A DNA stretch of 64,000 nucleotides from Dakarella massiliensis (GTDB lineage: Bacteria; Pseudomonadota; Gammaproteobacteria; Burkholderiales; Burkholderiaceae_F), in contig NZ_CVTY01000007.1 of assembly GCF_001182045.1 (NCBI RefSeq), positions 186,001 to 250,000 of the forward strand, written 5' to 3'. The position numbers and the translations under genes are program-made. The stretch's first letter is position 1; each line of letters begins with the position of its first letter. This document shows positions 8,931 to 18,795 of the stretch, one piece after another. The notes below the pieces were generated by a model. The model was not told the origin of the DNA, did not search any database, and was given only the letters and a program-made list of their open reading frames with translations.

Positions 8931-8958
8931 GCCGATTCGAGGGAATCTTCGGATCGGC
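8931..8958 (+). other. Intercistronic hairpin between flavoprotein and cytochrome genes
   Basis: GCCGAT (8931-8936) pairs with ATCGGC (8953-8958). There is no T-run after it, so it is not a typical terminator. It could stabilise or partly separate the two messages. Confidence 0.4.
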
Positions 8959-8982
8959 CTGAATTTAAGGAGAACAAGTCTC

Positions 8983-9393
8983 ATGCGCCAAACACTTGTC
9001 AAAAAGCATCTATTGAGAATTGCTGCTCTCGCTTGTATTACCGGTTTCCTTTCTCTTTCCGGAACTATGGCTTTTGCTGCTGATTCAACTCCCGCTGGGC
9101 ATACTCTCACGGACCGGCACGTAGCCAGAGGCATGAAATGTACAGCCTGTCACGTGGATGCAAAGGGAGGCGCTTTGAAAGCGGCGAATACCGACTACGG
9201 CGTCTGTGCTACCTGCCACGGGGACTACAACGCCATGATCAAAAAGACTGACGCCAAATACAAAAACAGCGGACAGCCAAACCCTCATGCACAGCATGAT
9301 GGTGCCCTCCCCTGCACAGAATGCCATAAAGGACATAAGGCCAGCGTTAATTATTGCGCCCAATGTCACAGCTTCGTATACAAGGTTCCGTAA
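8983..9393 (+). CDS. Periplasmic tetraheme cytochrome c
   Basis: A 136-residue protein with a Sec signal peptide (about 1-33, ending MAFA-A). It has four CxxCH heme-binding sites: CTACH at 53-57, CATCH at 75-79, CTECH at 111-115 and CAQCH at 125-129. Several extra His residues (such as those at 40, 46, 102 and 105) could be distal ligands. Size and spacing fit the small tetraheme family that forms the heme domain of Shewanella-type flavocytochrome c. Here it is a separate gene after the Tat flavoprotein, so the pair looks like a split flavocytochrome. It probably shuttles electrons from an inner-membrane quinol dehydrogenase, not present in this window, to that flavoprotein and perhaps to others. 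AAGGAG lies before the start. Confidence 0.92.
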   Translation: MRQTLVKKHLLRIAALACITGFLSLSGTMAFAADSTPAGHTLTDRHVARGMKCTACHVDAKGGALKAANTDYGVCATCHGDYNAMIKKTDAKYKNSGQPNPHAQHDGALPCTECHKGHKASVNYCAQCHSFVYKVP

Positions 9394-9493
9394 TCTATTC
9401 CCAGAATCAGCCTGTCTAACGCAGATGGGCAACGCTCTCTCCTCACACCTGTGCTCCAGGATGGTTCTGGGTTCCCTCAAAAACCCACGAAAA

Positions 9494-9522
9494 AAATACC
9501 AGCATGTTTCATGCTGGTATTT
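9494..9522. terminator. Bidirectional terminator
   Basis: A 12-bp stem (AAATACCAGCAT / ATGCTGGTATTT) with loop GTTTC is flanked by A- and T-runs. It lies between the converging cytochrome gene (plus) and DUF362 gene (minus). Confidence 0.85.
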
Positions 9523-9547
9523 TCATACTGATTGATTCCAGATTTAC

Positions 9548-10576
9548 TTAAATCTCAATCAGCTGATACGTCTTCGCACCCATATGGAGCGCCTTCATGG
9601 CGTCAAGCTGATGGAGGCCATGGCGGGATTCCATACGTTCGACGAGATCATGATTCTGCTTCTTTGAAAGCGAATAAACAAGGCCCACAGAAGCCTGATC
9701 GATTGCAAGCAGATCGGTAGAGGCAAGGATCCCGATATCCGGAATGGTCGGAGGCGCGGCACGGACACCGGCGCAGTCGCAGTCAACTGACATGCGGCGC
9801 ATCACGTTTAGGAACGTAATGTGGCGGCCGAAGTGATCACAGACCGCTTTGCCGGAATCCGCGAGCAGTTCCATAAAGTGGTCCTTCGCGGGCCAGGCGT
9901 TCCAGTCCGCGGGCGGCGTACCGGCAACGCCATGCACCTGACGCTTGCCGACCTGACCTGACGCGCAGCCAATAGCGATATTCTTCAGCGAACCGCCGAA
10001 GCCGCCCATGGCGTGCCCCTTGAAGTGAGTGAGCACAATGAGGGAGTTGTAATTCGGAAGGTGAGCGCCCATCGTCACCTTCTTCAGGTGCTTTCCGTTC
10101 ACCGGGAAATCAACGCCGCCATCCGCGTCCATGATGTCGACCGGACAGAAGGTCCAGCCATTTACCTTCAGTGTTTCGAGGTGATCCTTCGTCGTGTAGC
10201 GGTCACCTTCATAAAGGGTGTTCGTTTCCACAATCGCGCTGTTCGGCACCTGAGCCTGGAAGGCTTTCACCATATCGCGCGGCAGGATATTCGGGCCGTG
10301 GCGTTCGCCCGTATGGAGCTTGATGCCCACACGGCCGGTGATGTCGTGATTCACCAGGTGATAGAGCTTGATCAGATGCTCAGCATCGATCTTTCTCGTG
10401 AAAAAAACCTTGGCCGTATGTTTGTCAGCCTGAGCGGCAGAAACCCGCTTGATGCCAACAACCGGAGCCTGTTCGAGAGACTTTGTGGCAGCTTCCACAG
10501 GATCCAGCGAACTGATAGCGGCGCCAATTGAGAGCGCCCCGACGCTCTTCAGCAGCGTCCGTTTGGTAATCGTCAT
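9548..10576 (-). CDS. Exported DUF362 domain protein
   Basis: A 342-residue protein of the DUF362 family. The N-terminus has a Tat-like signal in which the twin pair is Lys-Arg (TKRTLLKSVGA) followed by a hydrophobic core, so export by Tat is possible but not certain. The DUF362 core includes VGIKLHTGE, a conserved THFKGHAMGGFGGSLKN segment around residues 180-196, and a C-terminal LLAIDQASVGLV. Many DUF362 proteins carry a ferredoxin domain; none is present here, only a C-D-C pair near residue 260. The function of the family is unknown. It is convergent to the cytochrome operon and is transcribed alone. Confidence 0.85.
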   Translation of the reverse strand: MTITKRTLLKSVGALSIGAAISSLDPVEAATKSLEQAPVVGIKRVSAAQADKHTAKVFFTRKIDAEHLIKLYHLVNHDITGRVGIKLHTGERHGPNILPRDMVKAFQAQVPNSAIVETNTLYEGDRYTTKDHLETLKVNGWTFCPVDIMDADGGVDFPVNGKHLKKVTMGAHLPNYNSLIVLTHFKGHAMGGFGGSLKNIAIGCASGQVGKRQVHGVAGTPPADWNAWPAKDHFMELLADSGKAVCDHFGRHITFLNVMRRMSVDCDCAGVRAAPPTIPDIGILASTDLLAIDQASVGLVYSLSKKQNHDLVERMESRHGLHQLDAMKALHMGAKTYQLIEI

Positions 10577-10789
10577 TTTCAGCTTCTCCTGAACTGAATT
10601 GAACTTACGACTTTAGTTTAGGTACCAATACTACTTCCGGTTATCGAAAAATTATCATGAACTTGTCTGAAAATCTCAGAGAGAGACCTAAATTTGTAAC
10701 TGAACCTAAGCGGATTCTTATTCCCGGAACTAAGAAAAAGCTTGAAGTTAATATATCTAACTGTCTGATTAATATTCTTATATATAAAA

Positions 10790-10822
10790 AGATCCGGGGA
10801 GGAATATCCCCGGATCTTTTGT
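10790..10822 (-). terminator. Rho-independent terminator (works on both strands)
   Basis: An 11-bp perfect stem (AGATCCGGGGA / TCCCCGGATCT, 10790-10800 with 10807-10817) has T-runs on either side. On the minus strand it ends transcription of the helicase gene finishing at 10887. The rest of the 310-base gap 10577-10886 holds only AT-rich sequence and promoter space for the DUF362 gene. An open frame at 10657-10845 runs through the hairpin and is not credible. Confidence 0.85.
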
Positions 10823-10886
10823 TTCAGACAATTTGCCTTAAGTAAGCGGAAGAACCTAATTCTCCTTTCTGAAGATCGGCCATACC

Positions 10887-13800
10887 TCAGGCCGCGGCAT
10901 TCTCCGTGTCGATTTTCTGATTGGTGGCAGAGTTCGCTGAATCCCAGACACTCAGGGGATCGTAGGATGCGCCGTTTCGGATCGCCTTTGTGGCCGCCTC
11001 AAGGAGCCGCCGTTCTTCCTCTGCCCGGTTCCGGAACCAGTCCGTTGACCAGACGCGGTGGAATTTCCACCCCATCCGCTCAAGGATCTGCTGACGGAGG
11101 CGATCGCGGTCTCGGGCATTCTTCGAGGAGTGGTACGTCGCGCCGTCACACTCAATCGCGAGCACGTAGTCCGAGCTGTCCGGCATCCGAAGCCCAAGGT
11201 CAATCCGGAATCCGGAGCACCCGACCTGTGAGTCCACCGAGAAGCCGTTGGATCGCAGGAACTCACAGACCTCCATTTCGAAGTCAGAGTCGAACTGGTC
11301 GTCAGAGGGAACGCTGATCGAACGCTCCAGCGCTTTGTCGCCATTCTCCGCGTAGTCGAGATATTCGCGAAGCAGCCTCACGCCTTCAGAATTCGTCCGC
11401 TTCAGATCGATATCCGTGTAGTGCATCGAGGAAACGAGCTGGACATTCGATTTCGCGCGGGTCACCGCGACGTTCAGACGGCGCTCTCCCCCTGCCCGGT
11501 TAAGCGGACCGAAGTTGAGAAGGAGCCGCCCCTTGGCGTCCTTGCCGTAAGCGACACTGAAGATGATTGTGTCGCGTTCATCACCCTGAACCGTTTCGAG
11601 ATTCTTGATGAAGAAAGGTTCATTTTCCGTATCCCGGAAGAAGGGCTCCATTTCGGGCCGCGTCTGACGGCGCGCGGTAAGCAGATCGTCAATCAGTTCC
11701 TGCTGCGCGACGCTGAACGCCACCACACCAAGACTCCGGTCCGGGAACTTCTCGAAGTTCTTATAAATCAGGTCGACAATAAACTCCGCTTCCTCGCGGT
11801 TGGTGTGAGACCTGCGGTCAAAGAGACTGTCGCAGTGGTAGTAATCAACACCGATCCACTTGGCATCAGTCTTGGTTGACGGGAACGTAATCAGCTGATT
11901 ATCGTAGAAATTCTTGTTTGAGAATGCGATCAGCTGTTCGTAGCGGCTGCGATAGTGCCAGAGGAGGCGCAGCTGCCGCATGGAGGTCGAGCAGAGATCG
12001 AGAATCGAGTCAAAGTTCGTGACGTCTTCAGTCTCCTCATCCATGTCATCGTCATCAATCGAGGCGTTGAAGAAGTTGCTCGGCGGCATCTGCTTCGAGT
12101 CACCGACCACGATCAGCTGCTTCGCGCGGTAGATCGCGCCGACAGCGTCCTGCGGGAAGATCTGCGACGCTTCGTCAAAGATCACCACATCGAAATGCAC
12201 GGATCCCTTCGTGAGATAAGTGCTCACGCTGAGAGGCGACATGAGAAAACACGGTTTCAGCGTCTGAATTACGTCACCAGCCTATGTGAGAAGCGTTCGG
12301 ATGCTCTTCAGACGGCGCTTCTTTTCGCCTTCATGACGAATGATGGCAACCGGGCTTCCGCGCGGCACCCGATCAAGCGACGGGCGTTCAGCGGAAAGCT
12401 TCGCCTTGATAATTTCTTTATTCAGTTCAAACTGTTCGGTGTCTTTCTCACGGAAGACCTCGATTGCCTTGTCCTGCGAAATCCGGTTAAAGGAATAGAG
12501 AACCGGGCTTGACGCGAGAATCGAATCAATCCACTGGAAGACGAAAAGACGCTTAAACGCGCTGACGAGATCCTTAGGCTCGATCTGCTTCTCAATCGCC
12601 AGGTCGACATAAGAAAGAATGCCAAGCGCCGAGAGTCTTTCGAGAAGCGCCCGGAAGTGGCACCAGTTGTCGAGCTGGGATGCGGACGCCAGGCAGCGGT
12701 TCAGCTTATCAAGGGCTGCCGGTCCATCCGTTTTCCCAAGATCAAAGACCTTCGGATCAAAAGCGTCTGATACGCCTGAAAGTGCAGTCTCGGCCTCCGC
12801 GCTGAGAACATTTTGAAGCTCTGATGCGAAGTCCGCGAATGCCTTCCGTTCGGAAAGGAAGTCACTGTAAGTCGCGATATTCCCAAAGGAAACTCCCTTG
12901 GAGAGGACTTCCTTCAGGGCCTCAAGCTGGTTCCCAAAATAAGTCCAGTCGGTGTCGAGCCCCGCGTAGGCAGTCCCGAGGAACGGGCGGATTTCAGTCT
13001 CCGCGGTTTTGAATTCATGTGTCTTTCTCTGATAGACCTCAAGCGCCTCAGTCTGCGCCACCGCTTCTTCGAAAGACGGTTTCGCGCCATCCTTCCGGCA
13101 GCTCCTGAGTTTCCGGATGATGGACTTGTATTCGCCGTTAAAGAGCCGCGAGAAGAATCCATCGAACTGGGTGATCAGCTTCTCATTGACAGCCGCGACA
13201 TCGAGCTCAAAGATTCCGGCATCGAACTCGGTATCAAGCGCTTTACGGCGGGTCTTGATATCGGAGCTGATCGCTTCGAGTGTCTTCAGTCCTTCTGTCA
13301 CCTTCCGGAAGTTTTCTTTCTGGAAGAGCGCAGGGGTGATGGCATGAGACTTCGACGCGAAAGCGAAGAACTCCTGCCAGAACCGGGCCTCCTCAATTGA
13401 CGAACAGGCGCCCCCGTACTTCTTTGAAATTTCTTCGGCAAGCGGCACGAGTGCCCGGAGGACTTTGGAAGCGTCTCCGAGGTTCTTCTGCGTCTCAGCC
13501 TTTGCCTGGTAAGTCGTATCGGTTTTTGAGTAGCCGAACCAGGCGTTCTCTCGGTAGCGATAGCCAATCGAAGGCGCGAAGTCCACAAACTGCTCAAGAA
13601 GCGGCACGGTTTCAATGAGGAAGTCCCGGCCTTTGGTCTGCAGGTCAGGCACCGCCCAAAAGACTTTCGGGGCATTTCGGAGCGACGCGTAGACCTCGTA
13701 GAGCTGATAAAGGGTCTTTTCAATGACAGGGCGCGTTTTATGCAGTTCTTCCGCATAGGCGTCAAGCTGCTTCTGTGCCTGTTCCTTCACGGCGATTTCG

Positions 13801-15052
13801 TCCGCCGCCTCAGCCGGAACCTCGGTTTTCGGCGTGAGAAGTGTCCGGTTCAGGTCACCGATGAAGTCCTTTTTATTCGCTTTCTGGCTGTGAAGCTGAA
13901 TACAGAAGTCACCGAGCCCAGCCGCGCGGAGTTTTTCATAGACGACATTCAGAGCGGCGAGCTTCTCTGATACGAAAAGCACCTTCTTCCCGTCGCTCAG
14001 GCATTCCGCGATGATGTTGGTAATCGTGTGGCTTTTTCCGGTGCCGGGAGGCCCCTGGAGCACAAAGCTGCGGCCGGATTTGGCGAGCTCAATCGCGCCG
14101 ATCTGGCTTGAGTCCGCGTCGAGCACCGTTGTGAGTTCAGTGAGGGGATTCTTGATATCAGCGTCTTCAGGCTCCTCTTCTGCTGCGGTGCCGTCTGATG
14201 AGCCGCCCTCTCCGATCAGGATCCTCACGTTATCGTTCGAAAGGATTTCGTCCGCGTTATCAAAGAGATCCCGGTACATATTGATCTTCTGAAACGAGAA
14301 CGTCCCGATGCGGCAGTCTGACGTCACGGTCCAGCCGAGACGGGTAACCATCTCATTGACCGCGGCGAGATAGTCCGAGAGCGACTTATAGGTCTCCTCG
14401 TCATACTCGGGGAGCGGAATTCTCTGCTCCTCATGCATTTTGTACGCGAACGTGGGATTCACGATCACGTCATCCTCGGTCGTATGGATCACATAGGGCG
14501 AGACAGCGGACGACTGATCCAGCTGAATCGGAACCAGCAGAACCGGAGCCCGGAAAAATTCGGACGACGACTCACTCTCCCGCCAGTGAATGAACCCAAA
14601 CGCCATGTAGGCGACGTTGACGCCGGTTTCTTCAAGCAGGGTCTTCGCCTTGCGGCGGATATTTTTGAGCGCCGTAAAGGGAGAGGGAGAGCCGTTACTC
14701 CAGACGAGGATTTCGTTTTTCCGCGAGGTCTCGCTCTTCTTCTGATAGAGCTCCATAAAAGCGGTCTTGCGGTCCGCGGGTTTCTTTACCGGCGCTGGGG
14801 CGGGGTTTCAGAGAAGAGGTCCTCACCCGAATCCTCTTCTGCCGGCTCTTCCAGCAGCTGTCCGTAGAGCCGCGGATCAAACACCTCAAACGTCGCGTCC
14901 TTCTGAATTTTCACAAACAATTCATCAGGCGACGGCGAAAGCACTTCAACGGTCGAGGACTTCGAATCCTTGAAACTGATGAGGTTGCTCCGTTTTCCCG
15001 TATCCAGCAGGAGCGACGCCCATTTCCTCAGTTTTTGTTTACCAATATCCAC
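10887..15052 (-). pseudogene. DUF4011-SF1 helicase-Vsr-like nuclease, interrupted by one frameshift and one TAG
   Basis: Three consecutive minus-strand frames make one protein of about 1,390 residues. Frame 1 (15052 to about 14800) is the start of DUF4011 (LLDTGKRSNLISFK). It is thrown out of frame in a C-rich run near 14808-14816; restoring one base gives ...ETPAPAPVKKPADRKTAFMELY and joins frame 2. Frame 2 runs to an in-frame TAG at 12282-12284. It carries Walker A GPPGTGKSHT and a long helical insert. After the TAG the same frame continues to 10887 with DEASQ, VVGDSKQMPPSN, a motif VI region (RRLNVAVTRAKS) and a C-terminal Vsr/DUF559-like nuclease core (RIDLGL, ECDGATYH). This single-protein architecture is known among phage-defence proteins. 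It is divergent from a second broken helicase gene at 15452. Confidence 0.88.
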
Positions 15053-15451
15053 TGCTTCCTTCCTCGCAACGCGTTTCAGAGCTTTTGTCCGCTATGCCTT
15101 TTATTCAGCACAAAAAGCCGCAGGGCCTGTTCCTGCGGATTGTGCAGAATTTTAGCGGATTGGAGAGGGTAGCATTTTCAATTCTGTTAAAACGTGTTTC
15201 AGAATTTCGGATTTCCGACGTTCCCCGCAAATCCGCACAGCATTAGGCTGATTTCAGCGTGTGACAATAACGATTATTGAGGTATTTGGTATTGAACTTT
15301 ATCCGGCTTTAATCTGCCCCGGCATTTTTTCAGTCGTTTTTCAGAGAGTTTCGGGTTTTCTGTGCGCAGTCTCCTGGATTTCCCGTATTGGAGGATCCCG
15401 GCCCCTGTCCCCCTGGTAAGCTGCAGGAAAAACCTGACGTTACGAATTTCC
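15053..15451. other. Divergent promoter region between two broken helicase genes
   Basis: About 400 bases separate the starts of the two defence-like genes. I see no gene here. The part nearest 15053-15300 is more AT-rich and would hold the divergent promoters. The plus gene has no good ribosome-binding site at the ATG 15452. A GTG at 15362 in the same frame is an alternative start, with equally poor support. Confidence 0.5.
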
Positions 15452-18400
15452 ATGCTGGATACGAAGCCACTCCTTCCCGCCCTGCCCTGCGGGCTTTATG
15501 AATCCCTGATGACTGAAGTGCTGCAGGAGAAAATCCGAAGCAGCGGGGCGTACCTGACAGAAGAAATAGCGCCGGACCCGGTCGGCATCCCGAGGCTTCT
15601 TCGTGTGTACCTTGGAGAGCTGATTGAAAAGGCGCTGCAGGCCGCGGCGGATGACGCGGCAAACGATGACGAGGCTATCGGTGAAACCGCGGCCGAGCGT
15701 CAGGTAAGCCTCGCGAACCGTCTGATCCGGATGCTTTCAGATTCAACCCCCGCGGTCACGGACGACGCGCTCCTCGCAATCCCGCCGAAGGAACTGCTTT
15801 CCCTTCAGAAGAAAGCAGATCCCGCGCATCCGATCGCCGAAAAGCGGGCTGCTCTCCCCCGTCCTTCCACCTCCGTTACGTACGCGAAGCTGATCACCGA
15901 TTCTGACCGGGGATCCGCGAACCTGCTTCATGAACTGAAGGCCGAAATCCAGACCGCGGACCGGATTGATCTTCTCGTGGCTTTTGTGCGGTTTTCCGGC
16001 ATCGGTCCGATGCTCGATGAACTCACCGCGTTCTGCCAGGCCGGAAAAAACTCCGCGTGATCACGACCTGCTTCACCGGGTGCACGGAGCTCGCCGCCAT
16101 CAGGCGGCTGCAGGAAATCGGCGGGGATATCCGGATTGAGCTGAACCCTGGCCTTACCCGGCTTCACGCGAAGGCCTATATCTTCCACCGCGAAACGGGG
16201 TTCAGCACGGCGTATATCGGTTCTTCGAACCTCACCCGAGTAGCCGTGAACTCCGGCCGTGAGTGGAATGTCAAAATCACGAAAACTGAGCTCGGGGACA
16301 CCTTCCGTCAGATCGCGTCTAACTTTGAACGCTACCGGGAAAGCGGCAGCTTTACGCCGTACCGAGGGACAGAAGAGGATGATGAGGCAGTCAAGGCCGC
16401 GCTTTCTGAGGCAGGGAGCCGCTCAAAAGGGAAACCACTGAAGCTCAGTATGAAGTTTGATATTGAGCCCTATGAGCATCAGAAACAGATTCTCGAGAAG
16501 CTCGAGTCCGAGCGGGCTCTTGGTTACCGGAAGAACCTCGTCGTCGCGGCCACCGGCACTGGAAAAACACTGATCGCGGCGTTTGACTTCCGGAATTACC
16601 AGAGGCGCTTTGTTTCAGAAAAGGGGCGTGAGCCGCACCTCCTTTTTGTCGCGCACCGGCGGGAAATTCTGGAGCAGAGCCAGTTTGCCTTCGCGGCGGT
16701 TCTCGGAAAACCGGAGTTCGGAGAGCTCCTGGTGAACGGCCGGAAGCCGGATGATGAGTCCGTGCTTTTCGCTTCGGTACAAAGCCTGAATCGGAAGCTG
16801 GTCGAACGTTTCCCTTCAGACTATTACGACTACATCGTAATCGACGAATTCCATCACGCAGCGGCGGACAGCTATCAGGCGATTCTCGGTCACTTCAGAC
16901 CGGATATTCTTCTCGGTCTGACAGCGACCCCTGAGCGTATGGATGGAAAGGACATCCTGCAGTATTTCGATCACGGAATATCCGCAGAAATCCGACTTCC
17001 CCAGGCGATCGAAGACGGTCTCCTCTGCCCCTTCCAGTACTACGTGGTTTATGACCCGGTGTCGCTTGAAAACGTCACCTAGCGGAACGGCCGCTATGAC
17101 CCGAACGCGCTCACCGAGCTCTATACCGAGGGACGCGCGGCTGGCCTCCGGAATAATGTCATTCTGAAGGCTCTCGAGAAGCAGGTCGGAGACCTGGACT
17201 CCATGAAGTGCCTCGCCTTCTGCGCAAGTGTCAGCCATGCGCGCGCCATGGCAGCGCTATTTAACGAGACCGGAATCCCTTCTGAGGTGATCGACGGAAC
17301 AACCCCGGACGGGGTCCGGTCCAGCGCCGCGTCTGATCTGGAAACCGGAAAACTGAAGGCGCTGATGGCGGTCGACGTCTTTAATGAAGGCGTCGACATC
17401 CCCTGCATCAATACGGTCCTCTTCCTGAGACCGACCGAAAGTCTCACGGTTTTCCTTCAGCAGCTCGGCCGTGGCTTGAGAAAATACGGCGATCAGAAGG
17501 ACTGTCTTACGGTGATCGATTTTGTCGGGCAGGCAAACGCCCGGTACAACTTCGAAGAACGGTTCCGTGCCCTTCTCTCCGTCACAACCGGCGGCACGGT
17601 GAAGCAGATCCAGACAGGGTTCCCAGGACTCCCGAGCGGCTGCGTGATTGAAATCGAGAAGCGGGCTCAGGCGGTCATTCTTGATAACATCCGGCAGTTC
17701 TTTGGGCGCGGCGAATCGCGGATGCAGTCTCTGATCCGGAACTTTGAGTCCGACTCGGGCGAAGCTCTGACGCTTCAGAATTTCCTGCGTTTTTACCGTC
17801 TTACCGCGAAATCCTTCTACGTTCAGGCAAAACGATCTTTTGCCCGATGCTGCGCGGACGCTGGAAAACGGGAAGATTTCCCGCTGACAGACTTTGAGCT
17901 TTCCGCGAACAAGGCTCTTGCGAAAGGCTGGTGGGCCGATATCGACTCTCCGGAACTGATCCGACAGATCAGGCTGCTTCTCAGCACCCCGGATCTCCGG
18001 ATGGAGGTGGAAACCGAAGGCGATCGGGAGCGGCGTCTCACAGAAATGTTCGCGGAACTCCTCCGCTCGGGTCAAAAGGACACGGCGGATCCAGTGTCCC
18101 GGATTGAAGAACTGAGAGCGAACCCCGTGATCGCCTCAGAACTCCTTGATCTGCTCACGATTTCAGAACACAGCCGGAATTCGGTTCCCGTGGTCTGTGA
18201 TCCGGCACCGGACGGTATCCCGTTTGAAACGGGCTGCACCTATACCCGAAACCAGATCCTGATCGCGATGGATAAGCTCTGCACCTGGCGCGAAGGCGTG
18301 AAGTACTTCAAAAACCGGAAGGCTGACGTTTTCCTCATCACAATCAATAAGTCAGAGAGCGACTTTACCTCCTCCACCCGGTATGAGGACTACGCGATCA

Positions 18401-18675
18401 ATGACCGGGAGTTCCACTGGCAGAGCCAGTCCCAGACAAGAAGCACGAGCGAAACGGCGACCCGCTATTTCCATCATGAGGAACGGGGAAGCCGCATTTT
18501 CCTCTTTGTCCGTGAACGAAGGACGGATCCGGAAACGAAATCCGCTATGAGCTATACGTGCCTCGTAGAGGTGGTGTACGTCAGTCATCAGGGATCGGCT
18601 CCGATCAATATTGTGTGGCGGCTGAAGACTCCGCTCAGCAGCCATCTCCTTCAGATCTGTCAGGCGAGCCGCTAA
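15452..18675 (+). pseudogene. PLD nuclease-DEAD helicase-DUF3427 protein, interrupted by one frameshift and one TAG
   Basis: Three plus-strand frames make one protein of about 1,075 residues. The N-terminal frame ends at 16060 after a run of six A (16048-16053); a seventh A gives ...QAGKKLRVITTCFTG and joins the next frame, which begins before the stop. That frame has a phospholipase D-type nuclease site (LHAKAYIF ... GSSNLT), Walker A ATGTGKT, DEFHH and LTATPERMDG. An in-frame TAG at 17080-17082 interrupts it where a Trp is likely (NVT-stop-RNGRYDP; TGG to TAG). The same frame continues to 18675 with helicase motifs V/VI (GVDIPCIN, QQLGRGLR) and a DUF3427-like C-terminus. The family is associated with restriction and defence loci. 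Outside the two lesions the coding sequence is clean, which points to recent loss or to sequence errors. Confidence 0.88.
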
Positions 18676-18795
18676 AGATTGCCTTATTCAGGGGATCCCC
18701 GAGAGGTTTTATTCGCCGGGCGAATGGCTTTTCTGCCTTCGCCAGCGCTTTTCCGCGTTAGACTCAGAGGAATATGAGTTTCAGACGATAGATCC

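Noticed and set aside
10657-10845. A 62-codon gene between DUF362 and the helicase
   Set aside because: It passes through a strong terminator hairpin and has no similarity or signal.
12282-17082. Recoding of TAG as an amino acid in this organism
   Set aside because: The genes at 2717-3073 and 27639-28973 end in TAG at sensible positions, and both interrupted genes also carry frameshifts.
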